Shown: piece after piece, positions 7,736-14,193 of the stretch
Position numbering within the stretch: the stretch's first letter is position 1
How the letters are laid out: each line of letters opens with the position of its first letter
DNA from: Chloroflexota bacterium
Lineage (GTDB): Bacteria; Chloroflexota; Limnocylindria; Limnocylindrales; CSP1-4
NCBI GenBank assembly: GCA_021812735.1
Contig: JAKAMV010000152.1
Coordinates: 1 to 14,193 of the forward strand
Length of the DNA: 14,193 nucleotides
Direction of reading: 5' to 3'
Translations under genes and position numbers: made by a program
Notes under the pieces: model-generated
Database searches by the model: none
What the model saw: the letters and a program-made list of their open reading frames with translations, nothing else
Told to the model about the DNA's origin: nothing

Positions 7736-7741
7736 AGTGTA
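7736..7741 (-). promoter_or_regulatory. Possible -10 element for the pnt operon
   Basis: TACACT on the minus strand lies 37 bases before the first pntAA start codon, in a 119-base gap that must contain the operon promoter. No matching -35 hexamer is visible, so this is a weak guess. Confidence 0.2.
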
Positions 7742-7817
7742 CCGGATGGCCCCTTTTCGGCCTGCCACAGCGCCTGAGTTCAGAATCAGGGCGAATCTCC
7801 GCGCCAGCGCCGTCCCG

Positions 7818-9476
7818 TCAGGCGATCCCGTCGTCGGCGGACCGGCAGAGCGTCAGCTCGAACACGGCCCCGCCGTCAGGCCGGTTGTAGGCGCGGATCC
7901 GACCGCCCATCGCGATGGCGAGCTGGCGGCACACGAACAGCCCGATGCCGGCCCCGGCCACGCTGCCGGCGGTTGACGGCGACCGGTAGAAGAGGTCGAA
8001 CAGCTGCTCGGCCTCGGACTCGACGATACCGCGGCCACGGTCGAGCACGCGCAAGGTCACCGTCCCGTCGTCCGAGACCGCCTCGAGGTCCACGGTCGAC
8101 CCGGCGCCGCCGTACTTGGCGGCGTTCGCTAGCAGGTTCCGGAGCACCTGCTCGACGTACATCTCCTCGCCCTCGATCGACGGCAGGTCGGGGGGGATCC
8201 GGCACACGATGGTCGTGTCGGACGAGCGGGCGCGCTCCGTGGCCACCACACGGTCGATCACGGCGCGCAGCGCCACCGGCTCGTCGCCGACGTCGAGGCG
8301 GCCGCGCTCGACGCGCGTGATGACCAATAGGTCCTCGACCATCCGGAACAGGCGGTCGGCCTCGCCCGACACGTCCGACAGCAGGGCGTCACGGGCCTCG
8401 GGCTCCATCTCCCGCCAGCGCCGCGACAGCACGCGCGTCCCGCCGAAGATCGTGGTGATCGGCGTCCGAAGCTCATGCGACACGACCCCGATGAACGCGT
8501 CTCGCAGGCGCGCCGCCTCGCGCTCGGCCTCGAGGTGGAGGTTGCGCTCGATCTCGGCCATCTTCCGCTCGGTGATGTCCCGCGTCGTGCCGATGACCGC
8601 GACCGGCTCGCCCTGGTCGTTCTTGATGAGGCGACCGACGCCGAACAGCCAGCGCTCCGGGTCGTCCGCCTCGCCCACGCGGAACTCCACCTCGTACGAG
8701 CCGCCCCGCGCGAGGCTGCCCTCGATCGTCTGCCGGACCCGCTCGCGGTCGGCCGGGTGCACCGACCGGACCCAGGTCTCGGCGGGCGCCCCGTCACCGA
8801 CCGGTCCCGCGAATGGCGGCGGCTCTGGCGTCCACCGCACCCGGTCAGCGGCCAGATCCCACTCCCAGATCCATGTCCCGGCTGCCTCAAGACCCAGCTC
8901 CAGGCGCTGGTCGCGCTGGCGCACGGCCTCGAACAGCCGTGCCCGCTCCATCGCGCCTGCACCGTGGGCGGCCAGGGCCTCGAGGAACCAGCGGTCGCCT
9001 GCGTCGATCTCCAGGACGCGGTTGAAGGTCACCGCGAGGGCACCCGTCGTCTGGCCCTCGAACGTCATGGGCACCACGGCCGACGCCTCGACGTACCGCG
9101 TCGCGCCGTCGCGCACGAGAGCCGGGTGGTCGCGGAGGCGGTCGGCCGCCGACGCGTGGACGATCGGCTGGCCGGTGCGCACCACGAGGGTCATGGGCAC
9201 GTCAGCCTCGATCGGGACGCGACGCCACGCCTCAACGGTCTGGGCGTCGTAGCCGCGCGACGCCAGCATGATGACCTCGCTGCCGTCCTCCGAGCGGACC
9301 GCGCACCAGCCCTGCGGGGCGTCCATCGCCGAGCAGGCGGCGTCGATGAGCTGCGTGGCCACCTCGGAAGGCTCGAGTGACCAGGCGAGCGCGTCAGCCA
9401 CCCGCTGGAGCACACGGCGCTGCTCCTCGGCGCGGGCCGCCGCGGGGAGGCGATCGGGCGGAGGCGTGCTGTCCAC
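7818..9476 (-). CDS. Soluble GAF-PAS sensor histidine kinase
   Basis: A cytoplasmic sensor kinase of 552 aa (from the GTG at 9476) with no membrane segment. Domains in order: a GAF domain (about 35-185); a PAS domain of the PAS_3 type (about 195-310) opening with WIWEWDLAADRVRW and closing with GTTRDITERKMAE; a HisKA dimerisation domain with the H-box FIGVVSHELRTP and phospho-acceptor His334; and a HATPase_c domain with the N-box NLLANAAKY (Asn451), the G1 box DRGRGI (Asp479) and the G2 box GAGIGLFVC (Gly508 on). All catalytic motifs look intact. The ligand sensed by GAF/PAS is unknown. The frame stays open to 9602, but that would run 58 bases into the divergent DsbA-like gene, so the true start is one of the GTGs at 9482 or 9476. 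A -10-like CATACT at 9484-9489 suggests the latter, as a leaderless message. No response regulator is adjacent, so it is an orphan kinase here. Confidence 0.92.
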   Translation of the reverse strand: MDSTPPPDRLPAAARAEEQRRVLQRVADALAWSLEPSEVATQLIDAACSAMDAPQGWCAVRSEDGSEVIMLASRGYDAQTVEAWRRVPIEADVPMTLVVRTGQPIVHASAADRLRDHPALVRDGATRYVEASAVVPMTFEGQTTGALAVTFNRVLEIDAGDRWFLEALAAHGAGAMERARLFEAVRQRDQRLELGLEAAGTWIWEWDLAADRVRWTPEPPPFAGPVGDGAPAETWVRSVHPADRERVRQTIEGSLARGGSYEVEFRVGEADDPERWLFGVGRLIKNDQGEPVAVIGTTRDITERKMAEIERNLHLEAEREAARLRDAFIGVVSHELRTPITTIFGGTRVLSRRWREMEPEARDALLSDVSGEADRLFRMVEDLLVITRVERGRLDVGDEPVALRAVIDRVVATERARSSDTTIVCRIPPDLPSIEGEEMYVEQVLRNLLANAAKYGGAGSTVDLEAVSDDGTVTLRVLDRGRGIVESEAEQLFDLFYRSPSTAGSVAGAGIGLFVCRQLAIAMGGRIRAYNRPDGGAVFELTLCRSADDGIA

Positions 9477-9483
9477 GGCCACG

Positions 9484-9489
9484 AGTATG
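9484..9489 (-). promoter_or_regulatory. Possible -10 element for a leaderless histidine-kinase mRNA
   Basis: CATACT on the minus strand ends 7 bases before the GTG at 9476, the usual distance from a -10 hexamer to the transcription start. No Shine-Dalgarno site precedes either candidate GTG, consistent with a leaderless message. It lies in the 68-base gap between two divergent genes. Confidence 0.3.
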
Positions 9490-9544
9490 CGCGGGCCCGC
9501 ACGATCAGGCGCTGGGCGCGTGTCGGATAGGGCACCATGGCAGC

Positions 9545-11035
9545 GTGAGCAGCCCCGAGACGGCCGACCCGGCCACCGGCCCGACACCCGGGCCCGACGC
9601 ATCCGCCCTGGACTCGCCGGCGATGACGCTCGCCCCGGAGGACGGGGACCTCGCCGGGCAGGGGCTGGCGGAGCACGGCTCGCCGCCGCACGGCGGGCGC
9701 CACGGGCGCGCGGGCGGGCGTCGGCGCCCCACCCTGTACCTCGCCGCCGCGCTCGTGGTGGTGCTGGCGTTCGGGTCGGGCATCGTCGTCGGGCGCGCCA
9801 CCGCGCCCGGCATCGCCGCCCCCTCGTCGGATGCGCCCGCGGGATCAGATGCCGCGAACGCCTCCGAAACGCCCGCGTCGTCGGCCCCGCGCACGCCCGG
9901 ATGGCCGCTCGACGGCCTGCCGTCCGACGGCCCGCTCCTCGGCAGCAGGACGGCCAAAGTCCAGCTGACGTACTGGGCCGACTACCAGTGCCCGTTCTGC
10001 GCCCGGTTCTCGGAGACGGTCCTGCCCCAGCTGGTGGCTCGCATCGCCGACGGGACGGTCGCCGTGACCCATCGGGACTTCGTGTTCATCGGCACCGAAT
10101 CGCTGGACGCGGCCATCGCCGTCCGGTGCGCGGGCGAGCAGGGCAAGTACTGGCAGATGCACGATGCCGTCTACGCCGCCCAGAACGGCGAGAACCAGGG
10201 CGCGTTCTCCTCCCAGACGCTCAGCCGCCTCGCGAACGGGGTCGGCGTCGACGGAGCCGCGTACGCCTCGTGCACCCAGCGTCGCGACGTGCTCGTCGAC
10301 GTCCTTGCCGACACGGCAGCCGGCGTCCGGGCATCGGTCTCCTCGACGCCCACCGTGGACATCCCGGGCCGCACCTTCCTCGGCGTCGCCGACGCCTCGG
10401 AGCTGCTGGCGGCCATCGACGCCGCGGCGACGTCCGGAACCGCCCCGACGCCGGCGCCGTCGGTGCGGCCGTCGGGCGACCCGTGGTCCGCCACCGACAC
10501 GATCGGCAGGACGGCCGGCGCGCCGTCGTCGCCGGTCACGGTCGAGTTGTGGGTCGACTACCAGGCGACCGGCATGCCCGCCATCGCCCAGAGCCTGGAG
10601 CCCGAGCTCCGCACCCGCATCGTGGCCGGCACGGTGCAGGTCATCCTCCGCGACCTCGCCTCCCTGGGCGCCGAGTCCACGATGGCCGCGTCGCTCGTCC
10701 GCTGCGGCGCCGACGACGGGGAGCCGACGGTCTGGTTCGCCCACGACATCCTGTCGGTGGCGGCGCGCGGCGCCAACGCCGGCGTCTTCACGACGCGCAG
10801 CCTCCTGTGGCTCGGCGCGAAGCTGGGCTGGGACGTCGCCGCCCTCGACGCCTGCATGACCACCCCGGCGACGGCGGCCGCGATCAACGCCGAGACGGCG
10901 GCCGGGAGGGCGGCGGGGCTGTCCGCGGCGCCGGCGGTGGTCGTGAGGGCCCATGGGAAGGAGGTCGCGCGGTTCTCAGGCTCGTCGCTGGACGTGGCGA
11001 AGGTGCTCGCCGCCGTCGACTCGGCCGCGAAGTAG
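9545..11035 (+). CDS. Membrane-anchored tandem DsbA-like thioredoxin protein; second domain lacks CxxC
   Basis: A 496-aa protein with a cytoplasmic Pro/Gly/Ala-rich N-terminus (1-61), one transmembrane helix (about 63-83), an extracytoplasmic linker, and two DsbA/Thioredoxin_4-like domains. Domain 1 (about 137-293) has the catalytic CPFC at 149-152 in WADYQCPFC and the cis-Pro motif STP at 267-269, so it should form or exchange disulfides in exported proteins. It also has a second Cys pair, C195 and C243, as in BdbD-like proteins. Domain 2 (about 330-494), after a Pro/Ala-rich linker, repeats the pattern: WVDYQATGM (336-344) aligns with WADYQCPFC but has no cysteines, while the structural pair (C387, C437) and cis-Pro (P463) remain. 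Domain 2 is therefore predicted redox-dead and may bind substrate or partner. The GTG at 9545 is chosen because upstream sequence encodes the divergent kinase; an in-frame ATG at 9624 is possible. No DsbB/VKOR partner is in the window. A hairpin pair follows. Confidence 0.88.
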   Translation: MSSPETADPATGPTPGPDASALDSPAMTLAPEDGDLAGQGLAEHGSPPHGGRHGRAGGRRRPTLYLAAALVVVLAFGSGIVVGRATAPGIAAPSSDAPAGSDAANASETPASSAPRTPGWPLDGLPSDGPLLGSRTAKVQLTYWADYQCPFCARFSETVLPQLVARIADGTVAVTHRDFVFIGTESLDAAIAVRCAGEQGKYWQMHDAVYAAQNGENQGAFSSQTLSRLANGVGVDGAAYASCTQRRDVLVDVLADTAAGVRASVSSTPTVDIPGRTFLGVADASELLAAIDAAATSGTAPTPAPSVRPSGDPWSATDTIGRTAGAPSSPVTVELWVDYQATGMPAIAQSLEPELRTRIVAGTVQVILRDLASLGAESTMAASLVRCGADDGEPTVWFAHDILSVAARGANAGVFTTRSLLWLGAKLGWDVAALDACMTTPATAAAINAETAAGRAAGLSAAPAVVVRAHGKEVARFSGSSLDVAKVLAAVDSAAK

Positions 11036-11112
11036 GACGAGCGCCCGTCCCGCTGAAACCTCGCGCGCGCGGGCGGCCTCAGGAGGGGTGACGGGTCTCC
11101 CCGCCCTGTTCC

Positions 11113-11171
11113 CCGGACGTCTCCCCGTCCGGCTGCGGCTCCCTCGGCTCCTGTCCCGCCGAGGGAGCCGC
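11113..11171. terminator. Two hairpins between convergent genes, likely bidirectional terminator
   Basis: The gap between the convergent DsbA-like and LuxR-type genes holds CCGGACG/CGTCCGG (11113-11119 with 11126-11132), then a perfect 13-bp stem GCGGCTCCCTCGG (11135-11147) with 11159-11171. The stem can serve transcripts from either side. No T-tract is present on either strand. Confidence 0.6.
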
Positions 11172-11192
11172 CCGTCCTCCCCAGGCCGACCG

Positions 11193-11900
11193 CTACAGAT
11201 CCGCGACGCTGATGATCCCGCGACGGATGGCGAACTTGAGGAGTTCGGTGCGGTCGTGGAAGCCGAGCTTCTCCATGATGTTCGCGCGGTAGTTGTGGAC
11301 GGTCTGCTCGGACAGGTGGAACACCCTGGCGATCTCCCGGTTCGTGTGCCCGACGGCGGCCAGGAGCAGGACCTCCCGCTCGCGCTCCGAGAGCGTCGTG
11401 TAGGCGTCCTCGGCGGGGGCGTCGGGGCTGCGCAGCACGTAGGTGTTCACCATCCTGGTGACGATGGACGGCGAGACGTAGGTCTGGCCGCGGCTCACCG
11501 ATCGGAGCGCAGCCACCAGGTCCGACGGCTCGGCCTCGCGCGTGAGGAAGCCGTCCGCGCCCGCCTTGAGGGCCATCGAGAACTGCTCGCTGCCGTTCCC
11601 GCTCCGGCACTCGAGGGCGATGATCCTCGCTCCGGGCGCCGCGGCCCGGACCCTCTCGATCGCCTCGAACGTCGAGCTGCCGGGCGCCGAGAGCGGCTGG
11701 CACTCGGCGATCACCACGTCGGCGGGTGATTCGGCCAGCGTCTCCGGGATGGCCTCGAGGGTGCCCGCGGTGCCGGTCACCTCCATGTCCAGCTCGCCGT
11801 CGATGATCGAGCGGAACCCGGCCACGAGCATGGGGAAGTCGAAGATCGCCAGCTGCACCGCGATCTTCCCGCCGCCTGGCCCTGCGCCGTTGCTCCTCAC
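11193..11900 (-). CDS. NarL/LuxR-type response regulator with degenerate receiver domain
   Basis: A 235-aa DNA-binding regulator. The N-terminal receiver-like domain (about 13-135) keeps the overall pattern (IFDFPMLVAGFR, VVIAECQPL, AGADGFLTREAEPSDL) but has lost key residues. The phospho-acceptor Asp is Glu66, one of the two N-terminal acidic residues is replaced (only Asp21 remains in FDF), the switch Thr/Ser is Glu97 and the conserved Lys is Arg121. Phosphorylation by a normal kinase is therefore unlikely. The C-terminal GerE-type helix-turn-helix (about 168-230) is intact: LSEREREVLLLAAVGHTNREIA, then the recognition helix SEQTVHNYRANIMEKL. The start at GTG 11900 has GGAGG at 11906-11910, 5 bases upstream. 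It is transcribed alone; the gene upstream on its strand ends about 295 bases away. The orphan kinase on the far side of the DsbA-like gene is of the HisKA class, which usually pairs with OmpR-type regulators, so I do not treat it as the partner. Targets unknown. Confidence 0.9.
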   Translation of the reverse strand: MRSNGAGPGGGKIAVQLAIFDFPMLVAGFRSIIDGELDMEVTGTAGTLEAIPETLAESPADVVIAECQPLSAPGSSTFEAIERVRAAAPGARIIALECRSGNGSEQFSMALKAGADGFLTREAEPSDLVAALRSVSRGQTYVSPSIVTRMVNTYVLRSPDAPAEDAYTTLSEREREVLLLAAVGHTNREIARVFHLSEQTVHNYRANIMEKLGFHDRTELLKFAIRRGIISVADL

Positions 11901-11905
11901 CGCTG

Positions 11906-11910
11906 CCTCC
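11906..11910 (-). promoter_or_regulatory. Shine-Dalgarno deciding the LuxR-type GTG start
   Basis: GGAGG on the minus strand, 5 bases before the GTG at 11900. It supports this start over any internal codon. Confidence 0.6.
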
Positions 11911-12194
11911 GGCTCCCTCGTGGCGCCGGGCTGGAAGCCGGAACCCCAAGGTTACTGTGCCCGCGGTTGAGGGTCCGTCCTAGGGGCCATCTGTCGCAGA
12001 GCGCTGGACCCGTGGGCTGAGAGACGCGGGACCTTCCGACAGGCCACGGGGGCGGGTCCGGCGGCCTGGCGCAGGGGAGGGGGGAGCGCCACGCTCGCGA
12101 GCGGCCCCGACGATGTGCACGACCGGTTGCGGCCGACGGGCGGCGGGGAGGCGGCGCACGAGCGCGCCGGGCATGGCGGCCGGACAGCCGAGGT
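11911..12194. other. Gene-free region upstream of the LuxR-type regulator
   Basis: No plausible coding frame is seen. On the minus strand it must hold the regulator's promoter; a TAACCT (TANNNT-like) within the run near 11950 is a possible -10, without a clear -35. It also holds a 12-base palindrome CGCTCGCGAGCG at 12092-12103. The 3' end of the epimerase transcript falls here, but no strong terminator hairpin like those after other genes is evident. Confidence 0.35.
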
Positions 12195-13229
12195 CTACCG
12201 GACGACCGGCCCACCGGGCCCGAGCTCCACGCCGGTCACCCGCTCAAGGCCCTCGTGCAGGGCGAACGCCACCCGCGTCTCGAGGTGCTCGCCCGGCGCC
12301 AGGTGCCGCGCGCGTCCCGCCGCGAGGGCGCCCTCGATGTCCTGCGGGCGGCTCGTCCAGGGCTCCATGGCGAGGAGCTGATGGCCGCGCCACCCGCCGT
12401 ACACCTGCCACAGCCAGGCGTGCGGGAAGACCGACGGGTCGAACACGAGGGCGACGCCGCGGCGGGTGGCGGTGTCCGTGAGCGCCAGCCAGCCGTCGGA
12501 GAGTCCCGTGGCCCAGTGGCCGCCGTAGACGTCCGCCTCCCGGCCCAGGACCGAGGACATGTCGCGAACTCCGTCGCGCCCGGCTGGAGCCTCCACGCTC
12601 GGCCTAGGCACCGGCAGCGACGGCCACGCGTAGGTCTGGCCAACCACGCCCATGAGGGGCGAGGACGCCACGCCCACGACCATCCCCGCGTTGCGGGGCA
12701 GGTCGATGCGGTGTCGGGCGCCCACCGCGAACGCCGGGTGCACGCCCCAGGTGAACGGAAGCGGGCGCACGTCGAGGTTCTCGATCCGATAGCTCGCCCA
12801 CAGCACGGTCTCCCCGGCCCGCAGCGCGAGCCGCCGCGTGAACCGGGCTGCCGCGACGTTGCCCAGCGCCGTGGTGGTGACGGACGCCTCTGAGCCGTCA
12901 GGCGCCGCGGCCCAGGACGGCGACCACGGCATGCACCACAGCTCGCCCATGTAGGGGAGCTTCTCGCCGTGCAGGGTGGAGAGGTCGCCGCCCGGGAAGA
13001 TCTCGTCCCAGCCGCCGGACCACCAGTCGTCGAACCAGGCGCCGTACGGGGCGAGCCTGGGCGCCACGCGCGGGTTCCGCCACAGCAGTTCTCGGTCGCC
13101 CACGACGTCGACGAGGGAGGCCACGTGGCCTCCCATCGGCGGCACGACGATCACGGCGAGCAGCCCGTTGTCCAGGGCCAGCGCCGGGAGGCCCTCCCAG
13201 GTGATCTCCCGGACGGCCGCCGGGGTCAC
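12195..13229 (-). CDS. Galactose-mutarotase-like sugar epimerase family protein
   Basis: A 344-aa protein of the galactose mutarotase / aldose 1-epimerase fold, a beta-sandwich that interconverts sugar anomers or binds sugars in the cytoplasm. Visible landmarks are NGLLAVIVVPPMGGHVASLVD near the N-terminus (first strands), WDEIFPGG (74-81), and FTWGVHPAF with His164 in the place of the catalytic His of GalM (NHPYF-type motif). Near the C-terminus LLAMEPWTS carries Glu289 in the expected place of the catalytic Glu. Overall identity to classic GalM looks low, so it may act on another sugar. It has no signal peptide. Its GTG start overlaps the stop of the DeoR-family gene (GTGA at 13226-13229), so the two are translationally coupled. 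With the ABC permease upstream, the natural reading is a mutarotase for an imported sugar. The substrate is inferred only as a carbohydrate. Confidence 0.8.
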   Translation of the reverse strand: MTPAAVREITWEGLPALALDNGLLAVIVVPPMGGHVASLVDVVGDRELLWRNPRVAPRLAPYGAWFDDWWSGGWDEIFPGGDLSTLHGEKLPYMGELWCMPWSPSWAAAPDGSEASVTTTALGNVAAARFTRRLALRAGETVLWASYRIENLDVRPLPFTWGVHPAFAVGARHRIDLPRNAGMVVGVASSPLMGVVGQTYAWPSLPVPRPSVEAPAGRDGVRDMSSVLGREADVYGGHWATGLSDGWLALTDTATRRGVALVFDPSVFPHAWLWQVYGGWRGHQLLAMEPWTSRPQDIEGALAAGRARHLAPGEHLETRVAFALHEGLERVTGVELGPGGPVVR

Positions 13230-14038
13230 GCCAGCAGCACCTCGACCCCTGCCGCGCGGATCTCGGCGACCCGGTCGGGGTCGGCGCCCGCGTCGGTGAT
13301 CAGCACGTCCACGTCGGCGAGCGGCACGATCGTGGTGAAGCCCTGCCGCCCGAGCTTCGAGCTGTCCGCCACGGCCACCACGCGCCGGCTCCGAGACGTG
13401 GCGACCGAGCCCACCTCGGCCACCAGCACGTGCGGGGTTGTGAGACCGGCCTCCACCGTGAGCCCGTCGCAGCCCAAGAAGATCGTGTCCGCCGTCAGGG
13501 CCTTCAAGCCCTCGATCGCCCCCGGCCCCACGAAGGCGCGGTACTCGGGCAGGTACAGCCCGCCGACCACCACGAGGTGCGGCGCGTCCCAGCCGCCGAT
13601 CTCGTCCACGACGGGCAGCGAGTACGTGACCACGGTGATCGCGCTCGGCGACCGGAGGGCCGGCGGCATCTGCATGGCCACCTGGGCGACCGTGGTGCCC
13701 GAATCGAACAGCACGATCTCACCGGGGCTGACGAGTCGGGCAGCCGCCGTGGCGATCCGCGACTTCTCCTCGCGGTGGATCCGCAGCTTGGTGGCGAACA
13801 CGCCTCCTGCCAGCTTGGCGGCTAGGCTCACCGCACCGCCGTGCACGCGCCGGAGCCGGCCGGCTCCCTCGAGCAAGATGAGGTCCCGCCGGATCGACGC
13901 GTCGGTCACGGCGAAGCGCGCGGTGAGGTCCGCCACGCTGACGCGCTGGTCCTCGTCCACCAGGCGCGCGATCTGCTCGCGCCGCTCGTGTGCTGACAAA
14001 CCCGAGGGGGTACGCGTGGCGTCCAAGGAGAGGGTCAT
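13226..14038 (-). CDS. DeoR-family transcriptional regulator of sugar metabolism
   Basis: A 270-aa regulator. The N-terminal DeoR helix-turn-helix (about 17-70) is complete: RREQIARLVDEDQRVSVADL, then the recognition segment VTDASIRRDLILLE and the RVHGGAV end motif. The C-terminal DeoRC sensor domain (about 85-250) has EEKSRIA, the effector-loop motif FDSGTT (111-116), and LGCDGLT. Such proteins usually repress sugar uptake and catabolic genes and are released by a sugar phosphate. The gene lies between the permease and the epimerase: its ATG overlaps the permease stop (ATGA at 14035-14038) and its own stop overlaps the next start. It probably autoregulates this operon; its operator would be upstream of the transporter genes, outside the window. 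Confidence 0.94.
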   Translation of the reverse strand: MTLSLDATRTPSGLSAHERREQIARLVDEDQRVSVADLTARFAVTDASIRRDLILLEGAGRLRRVHGGAVSLAAKLAGGVFATKLRIHREEKSRIATAAARLVSPGEIVLFDSGTTVAQVAMQMPPALRSPSAITVVTYSLPVVDEIGGWDAPHLVVVGGLYLPEYRAFVGPGAIEGLKALTADTIFLGCDGLTVEAGLTTPHVLVAEVGSVATSRSRRVVAVADSSKLGRQGFTTIVPLADVDVLITDAGADPDRVAEIRAAGVEVLLA

Positions 14039-14193
14039 TTGTTCACCCCCATGGTCAGGCCCTGGATCAGGTTCCGCTGGAAGATGAGGTACACGATGAT
14101 CGCGGGCAGCGCGCTCACCAGAGAGCCGGCCATGAGCAGCGGGATGCTCACCACGCGGCCATTCTGGAGCACGGCCAGCCCCACCGTGATCGT
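14035..14193 (-). CDS. Carbohydrate ABC transporter permease, CUT1/MalG type (C-terminal end only)
   Basis: Reading the minus strand from the window edge gives 52 residues and a stop. They match the C-terminus of MalG-like sugar permeases: VGLAVLQNGR, then IPLLMAGSLVSALPAII (last transmembrane helix with the LMAGS and ALP signatures), then VYLIFQRNLIQGLTMG, ending in GVNK where most family members end near GAVKG. The rest of the gene and the expected second permease and binding protein lie past the right edge. It overlaps the DeoR gene by ATGA, showing the two are in one operon. Confidence 0.88.
   Translation of the reverse strand, partial: TITVGLAVLQNGRVVSIPLLMAGSLVSALPAIIVYLIFQRNLIQGLTMGVNK

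Noticed and set aside
7818..11900. Histidine kinase and LuxR-type regulator as a two-component pair
   Set aside because: They are separated by the DsbA-like gene and lie in separate transcription units. A HisKA kinase does not normally pair with a NarL-type regulator, and this receiver lacks the phospho-acceptor Asp.
12015..12060. TPP-riboswitch-like GGGCTGAGAG
   Set aside because: Only the CTGAGA core fits. The rest of the conserved thi-box sequence is absent, and no thiamine gene is adjacent.
1..14193. CRISPR arrays, insertion sequences, tRNA genes, prophage or defence islands
   Set aside because: No spaced repeats, transposase or integrase motifs, tRNA-like cloverleaf or known defence genes were found. 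Base composition looks even along the window.

Overview
The window is very GC-rich, with G or C at most third codon positions, many GTG starts and Shine-Dalgarno-poor starts beside good GGAGG ones. It reads as ordinary chromosome of a free-living, high-GC bacterium. The gene families and style suggest Chloroflexota (a Limnocylindria-like lineage) or a deep-branching actinobacterial group, but that placement is an inference and nothing here proves it. I see no tRNA or rRNA gene, CRISPR array, insertion sequence, integrase or phage gene.

Layout from left to right. (1) The 3' end of an alanyl-tRNA editing protein (AlaX type), cut by the window edge. (2) A lipoprotein-type HtrA/DegP serine protease with one PDZ domain, followed by a perfect 17-bp hairpin. 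(3) A cytoplasmic beta-lactamase-fold serine hydrolase with a long C-terminal extension. (4) On the minus strand, a small P-loop ATPase/kinase-like protein with an odd Walker A motif, then about 380 bases without a gene. (5) On the minus strand, a compact three-gene operon pntAA-pntAB-pntB for proton-translocating NAD(P) transhydrogenase, ending in a GC-rich hairpin. (6) On the minus strand, a soluble GAF-PAS histidine kinase. (7) Divergent from it, a membrane-anchored protein with two DsbA-like thioredoxin domains, the second of which has lost its CxxC. (8) Convergent with that, a NarL/LuxR-type response regulator whose receiver domain has lost the phospho-acceptor Asp (Glu instead). (9) On the minus strand, a sugar-uptake operon: the end of a CUT1-type ABC permease, a DeoR-family regulator and a galactose-mutarotase-like sugar epimerase, joined by ATGA and GTGA overlaps.

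How the genes work together. The pnt genes form one membrane enzyme that couples the proton gradient to NADPH supply. The permease, DeoR and epimerase genes are a typical carbohydrate import and processing unit that continues past the right edge. HtrA and the DsbA-like protein are both envelope protein-quality factors but are not linked. The kinase and the degenerate regulator are separated by the DsbA-like gene and belong to classes that do not normally pair.

I found no clear new multi-gene system. The best leads are single-protein oddities: the half-dead tandem DsbA, the Asp-to-Glu response regulator, and the ATPase with Arg at the last Walker A glycine. Several genes are also followed by strong GC hairpins that lack a T-tract.
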